Origin: Cladorrhinum sp. PSN259 | Taxonomy: Eukaryota; Ascomycota; Sordariomycetes; Sordariales; Podosporaceae | Direction: 5' to 3' | DNA length: 64,000 bases | Assembly (NCBI GenBank): GCA_033725935.1 | Contig: MU867060.1 | Coordinates: forward strand, 496,001 to 560,000 | Shown: positions 1 to 10,993 of the stretch, one piece after another | Numbering within the stretch: the stretch's first letter is position 1 | Layout of the letters: the number at the start of each line of letters is the position of its first letter | Program-made: the position numbers and the translations under genes | Notes under the pieces: model-generated | The model's database searches: none | What the model saw: only the letters and a program-made list of their open reading frames with translations | Told to the model about the DNA's origin: nothing

Positions 1-1
1 C

Positions 2-1252
2 GCTGTTTTTCAAGAGCAAACTGAGGAAACGCCTGGCGACGAGTCGATGCAATTGGAAACCGAAATTATGGATAGCCTCCAGATTGTTGTCTCCGATGCT
101 GTTGTTGAGAACCAGCTCGCATCTGAGCCTGAAGCTCAGGCCGAAGACGATGTCCAAATTGTCTCACCGCCCGTTTTGCCCCTCAATGGGACATTGCACT
201 CTCAGAAGGAGACTGCCATGGCCGATGCTGATGAAGAACTGGCTAAAGAACTTGAAGTCCAGGCTAGCTCTAGTTCAGAAGAGGAGGTGATGGAAGAAAG
301 CCAAGAAGAAGCCGAACCACCAACTAATGATTGGTCCAAGCAGCTGGCGCCGGAGGTTATCATCTCCCAGATTGTAGGCGCTGCTATCAGCGAGGACGGA
401 ATTTCCACCATCATGAAGGACGAACCAAAAGCACTTATACCCTCAAAGGAGGATGAATTCATGCAGCAGGCACCAGAGGCTATGATCTCTCAAATTTTGG
501 GCGGCGCCATAAGCGAGGAGGTGCCCATCACAGAGGATGACGGCCGTAAGCCGGAAATGCCAGAGCAGCAACCCGTCATCGAACAACCTGTTGTAACACC
601 CACAATCTCCGTCAAGCACTTCACCCATCAACTACATGAGGATTCGTTAACGGGTGAGGTGACAGCCGTGTCGAAGGAGGCACAAACAACAACCGAGAAT
701 ATGCAAGAGGAGGCCCACAAACCGGAGCACCCTTACACTCCTTCAATGCGAGTTCCGGACGAGGCTTTCCTTCATCCCAACCGAGCCAGCGCCTCAACCC
801 TCTCATCTACTTGGTCATACTCTGATACCGCTTCCTTGCTTAGTCGTGGGTCGGTAGATACATATCGACCATCTATTGATGAGCGACGTGATGGAGAGGA
901 GGAGGAAGATCCAGAGGAATATCACTATTATTTCCGATCTTGCCCACAAACAGCAGGGCTCTTGGGGCTTCAGCGTGACTCACCACGTTTTGTGTGTGAA
1001 GTTGGGTTACGCGTTGCCTTGGGGGACCTTTCTCACAGGCGGAGGAGGAAGAGTTTGCCGACGAACTCTATCCCTGCTTCTGAGTTTGTCAAGCGCAAGC
1101 GAGCAAAGAGCACTGCAGTCAAAAATGAGCCTGCGGCTGCTCCTCCTCACCACAACGTGGGCGAGGGCGAAGGGGAAACGGTGACTCAAAAGATGATGTT
1201 GCTGTTTGCTAGTGCTATGGCGCTAGGGAAGATGATGACGAGAGGGAGCTAA
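2..1252 (+). CDS. 3' part of an acidic, low-complexity protein gene (5' end outside window)
   Basis: The frame is open from base 2 to a stop at 1250-1252, so the first ATG in the window (47) is probably internal and the gene starts upstream. The visible part is rich in Glu, Gln and Ser. It holds two copies of a short repeat of the form APE(V/A)(I/M)ISQI(V/L)G(A/G)AISE, encoded near 340-400 and 465-520. A Ser/Thr-rich segment precedes a basic stretch (RRRRKS, KRKRAKS) that could be a nuclear signal. No domain was recognised and no function is proposed. The last third is compositionally different, and a second acidic open frame continues from 1213 to 1458. An intron near 1157-1212 (GTGGGC donor, CTAG acceptor, phase 0) would join the two and replace the last 32 codons, so the C-terminus is uncertain. 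Confidence 0.5.
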   Translation, partial: AVFQEQTEETPGDESMQLETEIMDSLQIVVSDAVVENQLASEPEAQAEDDVQIVSPPVLPLNGTLHSQKETAMADADEELAKELEVQASSSSEEEVMEESQEEAEPPTNDWSKQLAPEVIISQIVGAAISEDGISTIMKDEPKALIPSKEDEFMQQAPEAMISQILGGAISEEVPITEDDGRKPEMPEQQPVIEQPVVTPTISVKHFTHQLHEDSLTGEVTAVSKEAQTTTENMQEEAHKPEHPYTPSMRVPDEAFLHPNRASASTLSSTWSYSDTASLLSRGSVDTYRPSIDERRDGEEEEDPEEYHYYFRSCPQTAGLLGLQRDSPRFVCEVGLRVALGDLSHRRRRKSLPTNSIPASEFVKRKRAKSTAVKNEPAAAPPHHNVGEGEGETVTQKMMLLFASAMALGKMMTRGS

Positions 1253-1460
1253 TCAAATTACGAAATGACATTTTGGATGGAAGAATTGATAATGATGATG
1301 ACGACGAAATATCAACACGGATACTTTTTTATGAGATGTGGGATGGAATGATGAAAGATTTTGTAAGGGGTGGGTGGTCATTTGGCATTATTTTGCACCC
1401 TTTTTTTGACTCCGGGGGGCGGGGTTTCCTTTTGTTCTGGTTTTGGTATAACGGCTAAGG

Positions 1461-1488
1461 CATACACATACACATACACATACACATA
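1461..1488. repeat. (CATACA)n microsatellite
   Basis: About 4.7 copies of the hexamer CATACA lie immediately 3' of the partial gene, probably in its 3' UTR or just beyond. Confidence 0.9.
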
Positions 1489-2163
1489 GATTATTGGGCG
1501 GACATATTGTCGGATGGGTGGCATACTGCATTGCATACTGGAACTAACGCAAGATCTACATGTATAATAGTTTTTTACATGTATAAATAAGTAAGACTTA
1601 AGGTAAACTGATCAAGGCCGAGGGGGGGGGATATGATGAAGAAAGAGGCAGTGTGGCCTGGATGATGGCATGAGACTGGGAATAAATGGAAGGAATGAAT
1701 TAGTAAACAAGATATCGAAACGATTAAATGTAGTGTATGTAGTGTATGTAGTACATGAAAAGGAGGATAGAAAAAATAAAAAAATACTAATCTTATACAT
1801 ATCTGGTGGGCACCAATGTGATGGAGATCATATGCATGCTGCTAGCTAGACCTAAAGTAACGCCACGTCGTTCCTCAAAGCTAGCTATCACTCATCAGTC
1901 AATGCCAACGGGTTAACTGCACCTGTCAACAATCTTGATGCAGCTATTCGTGAAAAGAAGGCGAGAAACTTTAGCCGTCGAGCACCGATAGTAGGGTCAA
2001 AGCAGTCGGCTACGCCCATAAAGGATCGAGTATAGCCATGACAACTAAAATCAACATCGTGACAGAAATGGACAATAGGCTGTGGAAAGTCCACCAAAGG
2101 GGGGTATCAACTTCTATTACCACACCACATTACCACCACACACACGTAACTACTACAATCTAC
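1489..2163. other. Intergenic, 3' flank of two converging genes
   Basis: No supported gene. The stretch contains a G9 run at 1622-1630 and a short TGTAGTG(TA) duplication near 1730-1750. It separates the 3' ends of the partial gene and of the SEC20 gene. Confidence 0.6.
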
Positions 2164-3523
2164 TCACAGCTCATCCCTAACCACCTCCCTCTCAACCTCC
2201 ACATTCTCCTCCCACATCCTCTTCTTCGGGTTCCTTTGGATCTCTTCCTCCTCTAATACCTCTCCAACCTTAACCTCCTCCCCAACACTCCTATTCCTCT
2301 CGTCCTCTTCCAGCAAACCCTCCTTATAATCCAAAGTATCTTCCACAATCCTGCCCACCTTATCGACCATACTTTCCTCTTCTCCTTCCCTCCTTTCCTC
2401 AACAACCTCCTGCGGCCTCCCAATCTCGATAGTAGGCACAGCCCCCTCTTCCCCAACCCCAATGACCGTAGTCACTCTCTGTCCACCACCTTCGCCGGGA
2501 ACCACAACCTCCATCGTCGCCTTTGGTTCTCCGCCAATACCACCAGCAATATTAACAACCCCCTTCCCAGTCCTAAACAAAGTCCTGACAGGCAACCAAA
2601 CCAACCACCAGGTGGGTCCGTACAAGATCCTCCTCCAAAATAGCCATACCGCGGTTATTGTCAATAATTTCAACGCAGACTGGAGGTACCACGTATCGCT
2701 CTTTTGGGTGGTCAGCAGCGTCGACACCAGATCTTTTGATTTTGTGAGCAGGCCGTTGAGTCCTTCGTAGTTTTCCTGCAGTGATTTTAGCGCCGCGGTG
2801 CTTTCTTCCAATGTTTGTGCTGCAAAAGTTGATTTGGCTACTTCGCCCGCTATCAAGGCGTGCGTTCTGCGAAGAGCGAGCGTCACGTCCGAGGAAGCGT
2901 TGATTATTTCCGACTCCGGTGATCCGTCGTTTTTCTTGTTGTTTAGACGACGGTGATTCGCGAAGAGGAGTTGGCGATGGTCGACATCTTCTTGTGCGGC
3001 GTTGGGATTAGAAGGGTCGAGCGATGAAGGACTTGAGGGAGGAGGGGAGGTGTAGGAAGCGAGGAGCAAGGAGCGTTCGAGTTTCTGAGCGGCCTTGAGT
3101 GATGCTTGTGCTGATAGCTGAGCGCGACGGAAGGATGTGTGGCATCTGGATTTTACATATCATGTTAGTATTATATGTAGATGAGTTGAAAAAAAAGGGG
3201 GGAAGGCCATACGTTTTGAGTTCTGTTTCTAGTCGACTAGCAGTTTCCTTTAACCTGGCCTTGCGCTGCTCAGTCTGCTTCGTAGTCCTCAAGTCGATTA
3301 TTTCCTCCTGTAGCAATTCCAAATCATCTTCCTCTTCCCTAAGTATCTGTATAATCTCGGAGCTCAATTCCGAAGCGACATTGTCCTCCTCTTTGCTTCC
3401 CAGCGGTACGGAGCCAGGTTGGAATTCGATTGTTGCGAGGCGGTTGATGAGCTCTTTGAGCTGGTTTGTCGTTTCTTGAAGGGCGGAGAGACGCTCTTGG
3501 AGAGTATCGAATGAAGAAGACAT
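2164..3523 (-). CDS. SEC20: SEC20-type SNARE (BNIP1 family), Golgi-to-ER retrograde transport
   Basis: Two exons, 3523-3213 and 3145-2164, flank a 67-nt intron (GTATGG donor, ACTAACA branch, CAG acceptor). They encode 430 residues. The N-terminal 100 residues are coiled coil (leucine- and glutamate-rich). The Sec20 SNARE region follows: SSDVTLALRRTHALI, ESTAALKSLQENYEGLNGLL, then QKSDTWYLQSALKLL running into a hydrophobic anchor and the characteristic RRILYGPTWWLVWLP motif. In yeast Sec20 works with Ufe1, Use1 and the Dsl1 complex to fuse Golgi-derived COPI vesicles with the ER. Unusually long for the family is the roughly 140-residue acidic C-terminal tail after the membrane anchor, which would be lumenal. 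The start is the ATG at 3523 because residues upstream in the same frame are low complexity. The gene is divergent from the mL53 gene. Confidence 0.88.
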
Positions 3524-3920
3524 CTTTGGAAATTCTATATCATTATGTGATTTTGTGGTGTGGTGCGTAGTGTTCAAATCCCCCTCGTTCTTTGTGCCTG
3601 ATTTTAATTATTGAACACCTTCACCATTTGGAGAGACAACGTCACTCACAAGCAAGCAGCAGCTGTCAAAGCTGTCCAAAGTTAAAGTGGGGGCCCGTCT
3701 TGTACCCCCCCCCCCGCCCAACCGTTTTACGGACCTTAGGTACCGTTCCTTGTAACCCATTCCGTTTTCAAGCTCTCAACTCCAGCAAACTGCCGTCCGT
3801 TTTCGAGATCCCGAATTATCGCAATCGCAAACCTCACCACTGACGCCAGCAACCACGCCCTCACCCGCTCCCACACAGCCTCACCACCAAAATTCTACCC
3901 ACCCCATACGGCTGCCAAAA
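3524..3920. promoter_or_regulatory. Divergent promoter between SEC20 and mL53 genes
   Basis: The 397 bp between two start codons facing away from each other must hold both promoters and 5' UTRs. An uninterrupted C run at 3705-3715 lies near the middle. No TATA box was seen. Confidence 0.6.
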
Positions 3921-4322
3921 ATGATAACATCATTCATAACCCAAGTCTCAACAAAATTCAACCCCTTCTCGGCAGCTTCAAAACCCGCCCGCCTATTCCT
4001 CGCTTTCCTTCCTCCCAACGCCCGTTCCTCCGGTGGAATGACGATCCAGACCCAACTTTTACCCCGCAACTCTACTGAGAAACCTACTCTTTATGTTAAA
4101 TTCAGTTCGTCGCCCCCCGCCCCCCGTCCGCTGTTTCCCCTCAATCCTCCAATCTTAACAACACCCTAGCTGAGGAATATGTGAATGCTGATTCGTTGAC
4201 TTGCAGAGGATGGAAAAGAAATGAACCTCGACCCTTCAGCGCTCGGAATCAAGTCAATCGTCGAGGAAGTCGACAGACACTCTCGTATCCTTCAAAAGGC
4301 AGCTGATTTGGCCAACGCATAA
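3921..4322 (+). CDS. MRPL44: Mitochondrial large ribosomal subunit protein mL53 (yeast MRPL44)
   Basis: Two exons, 3921-4104 and 4207-4322, encode 99 residues, matching the roughly 98 residues of the yeast protein. The intron (4105-4206) has a GTTCGT donor and a TTGCAG acceptor and joins VKF to KDGKEM in frame. Family-typical segments are the N-terminal FITQVSTKFNPFS, the FLPPNAR motif, LLPRNST, and the C-terminal EEVDRHSRILQKAADL. The product is a small peripheral protein of the mitoribosomal large subunit. A second mitoribosomal protein (mL59) lies at about 48.4-49.0 kb. Confidence 0.88.
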
Positions 4323-4662
4323 ACGATACAAAAATGGGAAAGGAATGGGGCGAGAAGGGAAGGCACTGTCTGTATAAAACGATATACACTGTATTTTATC
4401 TGTTTCACTAAAGAAGCATTGGGAAGGCGTTTTATGATGCCTGTTTTACGGATGGCCAGAAAAACCGGCATATACCACACACATAAACACCAGTCACGCT
4501 ACATAATCTTGCAATAGGTTTTTAGTTTGGTTCGATCTTTGCCATTTTACTTTTATTTGGACCCCAGGCTACTCCAATCAACAACTTTTGGTTTTGATGG
4601 TGTTGTGTGTGTGTGTGTTCTATAGAGGAACAGTAGCGTCATAGGGCAGCCTTGATGGAAAT
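4323..4662. other. Short convergent intergenic region
   Basis: Shared 3' flank of the mL53 and pyrophosphatase genes. It contains a short (GT)n tract at about 4604-4618; nothing else was recognised. Confidence 0.6.
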
Positions 4663-5650
4663 TCAGGTAGAGGCTCCAGAGATGAAGAACCACTTGTCAA
4701 TGGATGCATCAATAGGAGCGGCGGGAAGCTCCTGGTTCTGGGGAAGGGGAGGAAGCCGGTCAGGGGAGACGCGGCTTGGGGAGTGGTTGACGGTAAGGTT
4801 GGTGCTACAGTTCGAGCACAAGTGTTAGCTATACAAGACAATCCCCAAAGATAAATAGAAAAACTTACGTGGCGATGTCGCTGGGAGTCTTGCCAGTGAT
4901 GAGCTTCTCCCAGGCCTCGTTGCACTCGGCAATAACGTCGTGGGCGTACTTCTTGTTCTTGCACTCGCCAGTGAAGGCGAACTGGTTCTCGGGCTTTCCG
5001 TCAGGGATCTTGTAGATACGGAACCACTCGTTGGTGGCACGGAGGAGGCCGGGAAGGTGGCGCTCAACGTCCTCAACGTCGTTGAGCTTGGGAGCAAGAG
5101 GGTCGTTCACATCAATGACAATGACCTTCCAGTCGGTCTCCTCCTCGTCGAGAAGGGCCATGACGCCGAGAACCTTGACCTGCTTGACCTGGCCGGTGTA
5201 GCCAACAAGCTCGCCAATCTCGCAGACGTCAAGCGGGTCGTTGTCACCCTTAGCCTTGGTCTCGGGGTGGATGACGTTGGGATCCTCCCAGGTCTGGGGG
5301 AAGGCACCGTAGTTCCAGAGGTATCCCTTGTGGGGGAAGCAGTTGCGAACGAAGCGGAGCTTGCCCTTCTTGATGTCCTGCTTGATGGGGTTGAGGAGCT
5401 CATCCTTGGAGATCTGTTTGTTGTTAAACCTTGGTCCTTTTTATTATATCTGGTGAAACCGTACCTCCTGCTTGGCATTGGTCCAGCGCGGAATCTCAAC
5501 AATCATGTTGAGGATGGTCTTCTCAGCATTGGCGTAAAGGGGGATGTCGTGGAAGGGCGAGATGGGGACGCCATCCTTCTCAACGTAGACGCGGTGCTCG
5601 AGAGTGTAGGGAGCTGCGACCTTGCGGATGCCGTACTGGGGGAAGGCCAT
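4663..5650 (-). CDS. IPP1: Inorganic pyrophosphatase (soluble family I)
   Basis: Three exons, 5650-5465, 5413-4869 and 4804-4663, give 290 residues, close to yeast Ipp1 (287). Introns are 51 nt (5464-5414) and 64 nt (4868-4805). The enzyme hydrolyses PPi to two phosphates in a Mg2+-dependent reaction and drives biosynthesis forward. The family I active-site motif is visible as KGDNDPLDVCEIG, preceded by FPHKGYLWNYGAFPQTWEDP and followed by KVLGVMALLDEEETDWK. The start MAFPQYGIRK fits the usual N-terminus. However, the frame stays open upstream with ATGs at 5878 and 5983, adding 76 or 111 residues that are Ser/Arg/Ala-rich and end in ARSFSTSRTSAN, resembling a mitochondrial leader. A longer, organelle-targeted isoform is therefore possible. 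Confidence 0.93.
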
Positions 5651-6768
5651 GTTTGCGGATGTGCGACTCGTGCTGAAGCTGCGGGCTGGCTGCGGTGATG
5701 AAGGAGACAAGTGTCGGGCGATCTGGGCAGTTCGCGAAACCAATTGACCGCTCGAGGGATTTGCTCCAGCAAGAGAGTGGAAGACTGTAGAAGGAGGGGG
5801 AGGGGCTCCAGATGAGGTGGGGCTAGAGCTGTGTGACGCCAGCATGTGGTACTGTGATTGGTCGCGGCGGGTCGCCATGCTTATTTTCAGGCTTTGGGCT
5901 GCGAGGGCTGGGACGGAGGCTGTAAATTGCTGTTGCTGTTTCGAAAAAAGCTGCGATTGCCGCAGCACTCGTAGGGCCTGCATGCAGATGGCTTGATATG
6001 GCCTGTTTTATGACTGGGGGTGATAGCTCGTTTTCGCCTTGGTCCCTTAGGCCGTCGGGCTGTTGTCTTAACCTGTCTTGTCTCTCCCGGCAACTTGAAT
6101 GCCTCTTGTCTTCCGAACGACCGATGTGCCAATCCGGAGCGGTATCGGCTATGGATGGTATAGGGGGAAGGGCAAGGAACTTGGAAATACCAAGCCTTTA
6201 CTACCACTTCTTCTGTCTCTTGTAGTTTTATATACAAAAAACCTGTCTAGACTGGCGTCAATTCCTTGCCCGATGAAATGCAAGTTGGATGCAAGTAAGT
6301 CGGTGCCCTCCGTTTTGGTTGGAGTTGGGCGAAAAAATTCCGGACCTTGTCACCGTTCGAAGGTCCAATCGGTAAAGCCTCAAAGTGGCTCGTGCATCAC
6401 ACCCCCTTTTTCCCCTTTTCTCTCGGAGCACCAATGAGGAACAATATCGTTGTAGTGATAAGAATTATGTATACGCTGCCAATATCTCTCCAACTTCATT
6501 ACGGAAATATACACTGCTCCTCCTTCTCCTCCTCCCCCACACAAGCTTGCACTAGCAGTAGGGTATCGCTGCAACTCGGACCGCTAGATAGTAAAAAACT
6601 AAAGAAATATCCCCCATAAAGATATCCAACCAAAGAGCAACACCAACTCCTGTGCATCAGTCAATCAATGAATCAATCCAGCCAGCCCCAGTCATACGCA
6701 TCTTCTGCGTATAATTCTCGTTCCTCTCGTGCTTCGGGTACTTCGTTCTCATCTGCCCCCAACGAAAC
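5651..6768. other. Upstream region of pyrophosphatase gene, 3' flank of ync13
   Basis: 5651-5983 is in-frame open sequence upstream of the conserved pyrophosphatase start (possible leader or 5' UTR). 5984-6768 shows no supported gene and holds the promoter of the pyrophosphatase gene and the 3' flank of the Munc13-like gene. Confidence 0.5.
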
Positions 6769-9700
6769 CTACCGCTGAGGGAGATTGTTTCTTCCGTACA
6801 TCGCACCACCAAATGCCGGGCCAGAGTTCCACCCTTGATGGTAACTCTGCCTCACAATGTTAGCGGCCTGCTGCCGAGCCGCCATGCGCTCCTTCTGTCG
6901 CTGCCGTTCCTTGAGGTAGTTGGCCGCCTCGGGTCGCATCCGGAGAATACGTATAATCATGTCGTCACTAGGGTCCGCTTGAGCCTCCTTACGCTTCTCT
7001 TCCTTCGCCCGACGCATGGTACCCAGGTTCCGGCTCATCATGATACTCTTGCCTCGTCTAATCGTTCCCAAGCTCCCGAACCCTGGTGGCGGAGCCAAGC
7101 TCGATGAGGATGTTCCCAGGGACGCTGGAGCCGACAGCCGATTGTTAGGCGACCTCTGGGCTTGCTGCTGGATTTGCTGCTGTTGCTTCGCCCGCTCCAT
7201 ATTAGCTGCCACCATGCGCTCCGAGGTCCGGATAAGATTTTCGGTAGAGTCAAAGTAAAAAAAGTTGAGCGACGCCAGTTCGTGCCACTTAGGCGACTTG
7301 AGGACATCTGCCGGCACTCCCAGTACCTCGCCAGTTTCGTGGTCTCTGGCGTTGAAGAAAGCAAACAGAAGCTCCAACCATTTGTATACGACATCCATCT
7401 CAGCTTGCGTGAGTGGCTTCTGCGATGATGGCTTGTCCGAGAGTGGAGGGACAAGCAAGCCCTCAATGGCAAGTAGTACCTCCTTCCAAAGACGCGTCAT
7501 GACAGCCATCATGGTGGCATCCGTAAGCGTCTGTTTCATGATGGCAAAATTCTCATCAAAGTAGATGAACAGCGGCTGCAGGGCTCCTTCAATTTCCTGT
7601 GCCGTTACCACTTGCACGTTGGCAGGCTTCTTCTTCCAGAGGCTGGCCATCGAAGCCGCGATGCCCTTATTAAGTAGACCACGTAGTGCTTCACGCGACA
7701 GCGAAGCGTTGATGTGCATGGTAAGCTATTTCCCAGGTCAGCAACGAAACAGCAAAGTTCTAGAATGTTAATGATACTTACCTTGCTGGTGACCTTGCGC
7801 ACCATATCCCGCTCTGTCCTCTTCAGGTGCCTGAATGCCTTGCCAAAGTGGAACTGAATGTCATCACGCTCCCCTTCCATTGTGACTCTGAACAGAACTC
7901 TTCCCTGTGTGTCCAAATCCATCCAGAACTCCCTCGGCAGATAGTCGCCAAAGTGTACAGGGTCCAGTTTGAGAGAGGTTCGACCTACAAAGTCATGCTC
8001 GCCGAACATGTCGTGGTCCCAGATGGTCGCAATGATATTAAGCGCTCCTGAGACAGTGATGTCTACTGATTCATCCCATCGGGGGTTGAGTGTCCGCGGT
8101 ATCACCCTAGTCTTTGCCAGTCGTTTTTGATACTCGTCGCAAAGAACAACATAGGGATCGCTAGTCCCACCGGGATCACACGCCTTAAGATCCTCGCCCT
8201 CCACGATCTTAACCGTAAACACGTAGTGGGCTGGTCTCCTAGCCTGTTGCTTGGGCCCATCAATCTTCTCAAGCAACTCAGCGCACCGATCTACGTTCAT
8301 GAGCTTTTCTAACTTATCCAAAGCCTGCATGGCGTATTCAATGTTGTTGAATTTCACAAAGGACTTGGTGAAAGGTTAGCAAGAGACCGACATTGTAGAG
8401 ACACAACTGTACTCACCTCCGGTAAGAACTGGAAGGGTTCGATCCTGTCCTTCGTGTTCCAGGCTTCTTTGGCATACTGCAGCCACTTTTCCTGTGCCGA
8501 TTTCGAAGCTTGAGCTACCTCCTGGGCTGTCTGTCGTTCCATCTCCCTGGCAAACTGCTGCTCAACAATCTCACAGTACCGGCCAATTCCGGCAGCAAAA
8601 GCTTTGGCGAGAGACGTCATGAAGCGTGCAATGTGTGCCTCATCATCCCAGCCAAGCTGATACACTTGATCAACTGTCTGGTTGAAAAGCGTGAATGTGT
8701 CTATGATGGAGTGACTGTGACGTTCCGAGTCAGTCGGAATGTCTCCTTCATGACGCACTCGAACTTTGAACTGATCCTGCTTGATTGCCTCCTCCACGAA
8801 ATTAGTCATCTTCTCCTCGGCGTTTTGAATCCACTTCCATACGAAGCCTTCCAGAAGGCCTTCGATGTTGAAGGCAAAAGGTTTGCTCGGCAGTGATTCC
8901 TTGTGAATCTTTCTGATCTCGACAAGCTCCTTGTACAGGTCAAATCCATCCTGCAGATCAATTTCAACGTTCTGTTGCTTAGCCATATCTATCACCCGCT
9001 TGATGATCTCATGTGTATCTTCCTCAAAGCTTGGGAACGTCGTTTCAACCAAAACCCTGAAAGGGCTGACGCCCATGACTTCTGGGTTCTTGCGGTATCG
9101 CTTCTTGATCTTCTCAGCAAGCCCAACTACAGCCTTCCCAAGACTTACGACATTGGCAAAGTCCCAATCCTGCTGGCTCCTCGGGATGTTCTCATCGAGG
9201 AAGCCACGGTAAGTTTCCATGGCCCCCTCGCGAAGCCCGTTTTCGAGTTGTTGTGTGAATTCTGCCTCATCCTCTGGCTTGGGAGTGAATACAGGGTCAT
9301 TGTAGATGTGGTTCATGAGCACGCCCATGACGACACCGACACTTGGAGGCTTTGGCTCGTAGCACCGTACCAGAAGGGTAAAAAGCTCCCGCAGCAGGGC
9401 TTCGTGAACGTCATGAAGAGCTTGTTGATATCCACTAAAATCGACAAGGGTCCATTTACTAGGATCGACTTCGCCCAATCCTGAAGTGTACATGTGAATC
9501 GGAGGTGGTTTTTTTGGTTCTGGGAGCTCCTCTTTGGCCGTGTCAAAACAGTTGAAGAGCTGCTCCGCAGATATCTCCTGGTCGATAAACATGCGAGTAG
9601 AAACCTCGACGAGCGTGATCTGCCGGGTAAACTGTGGAATACGCCAGCGCACAGCTAACTCAACTAAAAGCTCCTCTGTTTCCTCAGAAAACAGTGGGGA

Positions 9701-10993
9701 GGATGCATCCGAGTGAATGCGGACAAACGACATGACGTACTGCAGGATGACCTTGTATACAGCTCGAGCATCCCGAGGAATGAACGTGTAATTCGGCTCG
9801 TCCACGCTGCGTATGCTTGCCGTATCCTCAAGGGAGAGAGACCCGAGACTGAAGGAGGGATCGAAGTTGGAGTCCGACGACAGCATTCTGCTCAAGTCTG
9901 CATAAGCCTGGTCATCATACATGGACTGAGGTCGTCCCGGCAATGGCTTTTCATTCCCAAAGCCAGATCCTGATTTGAGATCCGGCCGAACGCTCAAAAT
10001 TTCGGCAAATATCTTTGCCAGATGGGGACCTTCATGCTTCCTCCACTCATCAAATGCCTCATCCAAGTCAAAGTCCTGCTTCCTAATTGCACCGGCCATG
10101 CCTGCTGAGAGTCGGAACTGATATGCCTTGTAATCCTTCAGAGCGTTATCCTCGGTCCAGTCTGACATGTGCCGATCAATGTCGTTCTGAACTTGGGAGT
10201 TGGTCACACCGAATACTTTGGCGACTATCTGCACCATCGGCATGTCTTTGACCTCGTAAGTGAGAGGTATCTCCTTTTCCACGTAGGTATGAGTCTCCTC
10301 GCCGTCATCGAGGTAGAGATTTTGGTCATTGGTCATGAGCTTCTTCTCCAATGTCGTAAGGCGATGCACGAGCTCCGACTTGTCACTGCCTTGGTCCTTG
10401 AGTACGCTGCACAACAGTCTGATAAACATGGCCAAGTGCCGGTCAACTAGGACTTTCCACGAGTGATCATCGGGCGACTTCCCTCGTCCCTGGGCCTTGG
10501 TAGCAGCCGAGTAGAATATCAGCACCAGAGGCTCGACCTTACGGTCCTTGTCAATCGACTTTTGAAAGTCCTTGGCTGTAAACGCGGCATACGCCTCTGC
10601 AAACGTCCTCTTGACCGAGGCATCACTGTATCCTGGCAGCCGCTCAATTCCCGTGATGACCCCAGTCATGCGCCTCTCAAGAATGAAGCGGAAGTTGTGT
10701 GGCAGTTTGACGGTAGTCGAGCCCGTCAACTCTTTCATCAACTCGCCCATGCTCGAGGTGTGAACTCGCGGAGGGGGCTTCGGCGCGGTGACATATTCCT
10801 TCTTCTTCTTTCGCGGCTGGAGGAGGTAGTTGAGGAAGGCTATGCGCAGGGCGTACGAGTATGCTTCGTCGTGGCTAACGGGTGGTGCGTGTGACCTCGA
10901 GGATATGCGGTTTCGGGTGCGATCATCTTGCACACTCTGTACACTGCCGACACGGCGACTCGGGTGATACGACGACCGCGTACCTGAAGACAT
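6769..10993 (-). CDS. ync13: Munc13/UNC13-like protein with C2 and MHD domains (Ync13-type)
   Basis: Three exons, 10993-8417, 8363-7782 and 7725-6769, give 1371 residues. Introns are 53 nt (8416-8364) and 56 nt (7781-7726), both phase 0. The N-terminal about 850 residues hold the helical MUN/MHD1 region typical of fungal homologues. A C2 domain spans roughly residues 900-1000: HYVFTVKIVEGEDL, TSDPYVVLCDEYQKR, TLNPRWDESVDI, WDHDMFGEHDFVG, with aspartates in the usual calcium-binding loops. MHD2 follows (about 1060-1180, QPLFIYFDENFAIMKQTL, YKWLELLFAFFNARD). The C-terminal tail is basic and Gln-rich. In fission yeast Ync13 coordinates exocytosis, endocytosis and cell-wall integrity at the division site. 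By family the protein should act at the plasma membrane in vesicle priming or tethering. Confidence 0.87.

Noticed and set aside
4940..5698. 252-codon open frame antisense to the pyrophosphatase
   Set aside because: Shadow of a highly codon-biased gene; the opposite strand has clear active-site motifs.
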